Origin: Paramecium pentaurelia
Lineage: Eukaryota; Ciliophora; Oligohymenophorea; Peniculida; Parameciidae
Length of the DNA stretch: 64,000 nt
Direction: 5' to 3'
Assembly (NCBI GenBank): GCA_905183005.1
Contig: CAJJDO010000035.1
Span: 270,338-334,337 of the forward strand
In this document: piece by piece, positions 60,152-64,000 of the stretch
How positions within the stretch are numbered: the stretch's first letter is position 1
How the letters are laid out: the number at the start of each line of letters is the position of its first letter
The notes under the pieces: generated by a model
The model's database searches: none
Told to the model about the DNA's origin: nothing
The model's input: the letters and a program-made list of their open reading frames with translations, nothing else
Made by a program: the position numbers and the translations under genes

Positions 60152-61345
60152 ATGTAAAGTATGAAAGAAGGTCAAAGGAATTTTTCTACATAAGTTTCGC
60201 AATCAACCGATACAAATGATATTGGAGGAATTGAAGATTCTAACTTATTAGAAAGAATAAAATTAGCATATAAGGATATTTTCGCATAATCATCCTTCTC
60301 ATAACTAAAAAACTATTAATTCTAGAATGATATTGTAACAGGAGAAGTATGAATTGTAATTATATTAAAAGCCAACATAAATACTTTCCTGTGCATTCGA
60401 TAATACAGCCTAATTTTTAGCTTCATCTAATTCAGATGGTCTTGTAAATATTGCTTATTTGGGAAAAGATTATACAATTGTTTCATTATAAGATCCTAAA
60501 TAGAAACCAGGTCCAGCTACATGTGTTAAATGGAGACCTAGTTAAGTTACAGAACATTTAAAGCACACTTTATTATCAACATATACTAATGGCAGTATTA
60601 TATATTGGCATGCAACATCAAAATAATCTTTATTTAATATAGAAGATAAGGATAATCAAATTAATTGTTGTGAGTTCTCTTTAGATGGTGATAAGTTTGT
60701 AATTGGTGGTTCTGATTGTCATGTTAAACTTTATGATTGTGGAAAATTGAGTAAGACTCCTACAACCTTTATTGAAGGATAATCAGCTGTTCATTAGAAT
60801 AGAATATTTGGTATGAAATTTAATTAGGGTGATCATAATCAACTTTATACAGGAGGATGGGATAAAATGGTGATTTAATGGGATTTGAGATAAAAGAAAT
60901 CAACTGGTTATATCTTTGGTCCTTGTGTTTATGGAGATGCAATGGATTCAAAAGGATTTTAATTGATTACTGGATCATATAGAGATGAAAAATAATTAGA
61001 AATTTGGGATACAAGAACTTTACATAAATTATAGACTATTGATTGGATTGAGTATGGAAATAATGTTTAAGGATTATTACCAAAATAGAATGTTAGTAAA
61101 TTATATGCATGTAAGTTTGATAAAAGAACTAATTTTATCTATGCTGCAAATGCTGGAAGGTAATCAATAATAATTATTTAAGTGTATTTTCTGAAATAAG
61201 ACAATTTGATTCTTAATATAGATGTGTTGATACATATTGTTGTTCATTAAGTGGTGTAATGACAATAGATCATAATACAAGTTATAATAAACTTAGTTAT
61301 GGAACTTAAGATGGAAAATTAGGTGTACTGAATATAGTAAATTGA
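60152..61345 (+). CDS. WD40-repeat protein
   Basis: About 380 aa after two introns (25 nt near 60350, 23 nt near 61160). The N-terminus is polar (MKEGQRNFSTQVSQSTDTND). Blades: AQFLASSNSDGLVNIAYLG, TYTNGSIIYWHATS, FVIGGSDCHVKLYDCG, LYTGGWDKMVIQWDLRQK, LITGSYRDEKQLEIWDTRTL and KLSYGTQDGKLGVLNI. Six to seven blades form one propeller, with conserved W-D in the fourth and sixth. A platform for protein interactions by family; specific role unknown. The start could equally be 60119 or 60161, all in frame. Confidence 0.85.
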
Positions 61346-61680
61346 TATTAGTACAAATATTTATAAGAATGTTAAAAGTTTTATTTAATAATATTCATAA
61401 ATAACAATAATAATGTTTGTCAAATAGACAAAATAAATATTTTCAAAAATACAGTATCTTGTTTATAATATTATCTTTGTACTTATTGCTTGTCTTTTAT
61501 TTGTTCTAATTTTGGATTTTATTATTTGCAATTGATAATTATATTTATTGTTATTTCTTTCTTTCATTATGGTTTTTAACTATTGTTTCATCATTTATTT
61601 AATGATTTCTTTAAAACTTATCATACATAATCAATATCATAGAAAGAGTTTGATGTATTTCAGGAATAATAATTTATTAT
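61346..61680. other. Intergenic, no gene seen
   Basis: 335-bp AT-rich spacer between the WD40 gene and the following membrane-protein gene; nothing recognisable. Confidence 0.5.
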
Positions 61681-63805
61681 ATGAGAAATTTATTAAAGAG
61701 AGCTGATATGCTTGTAACTCCTTATGAGTTCAATGTCAATTAAAGACAAAAATCATTAACAGTAATTGGTATATATAATTTGTTATTCAAGGTGGTGTGC
61801 TAACAATATTAGTTGGAATATTTAGTATATTTTATATGGCTGGAGTCATTTAAAAAGCACTTTCAGATTAAGAAACTGTCTATGTTGGTACATAGAATAC
61901 AATATTGAATTAAACATATATTAATAACAATAACACTATATTTGCATTTGAGGTTTCTGATTATAATGGAAATATATTTGAAAACATTTCAGAAATTTAA
62001 TAGTATATTAAGTTAATATTAGATACATTCAAATAAATGTTTAGTATGTAGAATAAAAGAGAGATGCTTCTAAAATAGGATATGAAAGAAATTCAACTAA
62101 TTTAATATTGAAAAAGTGTGAAACTACCACAGTTGAAAAATTTAATTTTGATGTAATAACTATCTCAAATTCCTAAAAATCAAATCTTTATTGTGCAGAT
62201 GGATAGTATACAATCACAGGATAATATTTTGATGCATTCTTTTCATATTTGAAGATTTAAGTTAAATCATGCAAAAATATAACAAATTAGACTTGTAAAA
62301 CTTAAGATGAAATCTAATAATTTATAAAAAGCGGGTAGAATATTTATTAATTATTTTAGAATTAATTTAGATTTATTTGTAAAAGGATCAAGACTTAGAT
62401 AATAATTTAATCTTTCATCTCCAATAGAAGCATATCCTACTAATATCTATTGGAAATTAGTGCTTGGAATGTCAAACAATGAAGATATTTTTATTATGCC
62501 ATTTTCAATGGATTTAAGTAATATATATATATATCAATTATAAGAAAGTAATTCAATATTTTATGATTTAATGAATATAAAATTGGAAGAAACATTATTT
62601 TAAACTACTACTTTTCATAAATAAGAAAGAAGATTAGAACCAATAGAATTTATAGAAGGATCTACATTATGTTCTTTTTATATAAGATCATCACCTGTCA
62701 ATTAATATTATTTTATAACTCAATCAGACCTCTTTACTATTTTTAGTTCTTCATTATCTGAAGCTACAGCTCTAGCAGTAGCCATAATGAGTTTTCTGAA
62801 GATCTTTTATCATAGTTATAATCAACACAAAACATTTGCAGTTCTTATGAATTCAGTCTTTAAATTTGATTTAGAAAGTGTCAAAAAAAAGAGATAATCT
62901 TCTATTTATTAGTCAGAATAATCAGGGACTGTATTTTAATAAAGAACTTCAACTACTCCAATTAAAACAGGATAATTATAACAAGTATATGTATAATTAT
63001 AATATAGATATTAAATTTTGAAATATCCTATTCATTTATTTAATACATAAAGTATTTAATTTACAAGTGGTTCAGATCAATATAACGTTAAAATTTCTTT
63101 AAAACAGAAAAAGAGATCATTATATCTTAAATAGCAAAATCTAAAATTTAATATGATTTAGATCTAACTAATATTCTTAAGAAACTTTATGAAATTGACT
63201 GTTTAAAATTATTCTTTTTTGATGATGATTAATTAGTATTATTTAATACTTTCTGTTCTCCTGTTTTTTAAGATGGAATGGCTAACTAAAAGGATTTATT
63301 CGATATTTTAACAAATTAATAATAATAATAAAAGAAACTATTATCTAATTCATAATTATCTGAAAAAGATAAAAGATTAGATTTAACTTTTGTTGCTAGT
63401 TCAGAGAGTATATATATATTTAAAATACAATTTTTAGTACCAATTAATGTTCGTTTAGCAAAAGTAGCTAGATTTTTTAAAGCTTAACTAGGAGCTTCAA
63501 ATGCAGAAGGATTAGTTAGAACCTTTTAAAGAATCAATGAGAATTTAAATCAAAATTCAGCATTGAATTAAAAATTATTAAGCTTTACCAAATAGAATTC
63601 TAGTCTATTTCGTTTGGTTTAGAGTCAATATGAGAGTATTTAACAAAAGCAACCTTAAAATCAAATTCCAGATGAAATTAATAGTTAAGATAAGTAAAAT
63701 TCAGGTGGAAAAGATTCAGCTTGGAGTATGGAAGTTTAAAGTTATTAATTGGAGAGTGAAAAACGATAAAAAGTAATTGAAATATCAAATTAATAATTGG
63801 ATTGA
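61681..63805 (+). CDS. Two-pass membrane protein, paralogue of the gene at 55045
   Basis: MRNLLKRADMLVTPYEFNVN opens the protein, parallel to MIRKFIKKVDLLVDPYEFNI in the other copy. Shared order: first helix (VLTILVGIFSIFYMAGVI), luminal domain with YWKLVLGMSNNEDIFIMPFS and ERRLEPIEFIEG, second helix (SSLSEATALAVAIMSFLKIF), NQHKTFAVLMNSVFKFDLES, then KSKIQYDLDLTNILKKLYEI, FFFDDDQLVLF, PVFQDGM and FLVPINVRLAKVARFFKAQL. Several short introns (for example near 61760, 62060, 62345 and 63020). The two copies are clearly diverged at the DNA level, so the duplication is old. Function unknown. Confidence 0.75.
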
Positions 63806-63941
63806 AATAAGTATCAAAATTTAATTATTATTGATTTAATTTTAGTTGTGTTTAAGATTAATTAAAATATTTTCGATTGGTTATCAAGTATAAATTAAAT
63901 AGTTTGTAACTTATAAAATATAAGCATATAAATATATCTAA

Positions 63942-64000
63942 ATGAAGGTATCATTGAATTGTGATTAAGATTCTTTCAATATTTCATTAAACACAATTCT
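63942..64000 (+). CDS. Start of a gene cut by the right window edge
   Basis: ATG at 63942 followed by MKVSLNCDQDSFNISLNTI with Gln at a TAA codon, open to the edge. Only 19 codons are visible, so coding status rests on position and composition alone. Confidence 0.4.

Noticed and set aside
1..64000. Interpretation as a genome full of pseudogenes, or as bacterial DNA
   Set aside because: In-frame TAA/TAG fall at Gln positions of conserved proteins and TGA ends them; 20-30-nt GT-AG introns restore frames. This fits a Paramecium-type nucleus.

Overview
The window is ciliate macronuclear DNA, most likely from a Paramecium. Genes read through with TGA as the only stop, and TAA/TAG sit at glutamine positions of conserved proteins (DDX52-like helicase, importin, CDPK, PKA regulatory subunit). 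Introns are very short (mostly 20-29 nt, GT...AG, many GTA...TAG), genes lie 30-150 bp apart on both strands, and the DNA is extremely AT-rich. A standard-code ORF search therefore sees almost none of the real genes. All coordinates are genomic spans including introns; introns were placed by eye, so exon edges are provisional.

Layout. 1-14.5 kb: a small minus-strand gene, a large PAS-domain membrane protein (+), and a very large minus-strand protein with C2-like and ankyrin-like parts. 14.8-20 kb: DDX52/Rok1 RNA helicase, a tandem ubiquitin-like protein, signal peptidase subunit SPC2/SPCS2, a Cys/His zinc-binding protein and GINS subunit SLD5. 20-28.5 kb: START-domain protein, a membrane-anchored TraB-like protein, a heat-shock-factor DNA-binding protein, a coiled-coil protein and a Myb-like protein. 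28.6-34.2 kb: an importin-5 (karyopherin beta) gene broken into three overlapping contig pieces. 35-38.5 kb: a protein of three tandem ubiquitin-like domains ending in Gly-Gly, and a coiled-coil protein. 39.8-46.1 kb: CDPK, Cache-like membrane receptor, AGC kinase and a decayed urocanate hydratase. 46.2-54 kb: unknown protein, ZCCHC9 zinc-knuckle protein, two beta-propeller-type proteins and a bacterial-type ABC ATPase. 55-64 kb: two paralogous two-pass membrane proteins flanking an LRR protein, a PKA regulatory subunit and a WD40 protein; a further gene begins at the right edge.

There is no operon logic: neighbours are functionally unrelated, as expected for a ciliate. Signalling genes are well represented (PAS receptor, CDPK, Cache receptor, AGC kinase, PKA-R), with housekeeping genes (helicase, SPC2, SLD5, importin) between them. 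The three single N bases (23644, 30719, 32157) are unmerged contig overlaps that duplicate 1.07-1.23 kb each; every coding difference I found between the duplicates is silent, so they look like real alleles or very young duplicates rather than sequencing noise.

The most novel item is the family of multi-domain, divergent ubiquitin-like proteins (16416-17575 and 35221-36088, possibly also 548-1317); the second ends in an exposed Gly-Gly after a ubiquitin-type last strand and carries a recent 285-bp in-frame domain duplication. No tRNA, rRNA, CRISPR, insertion sequence or telomere repeat was recognised.
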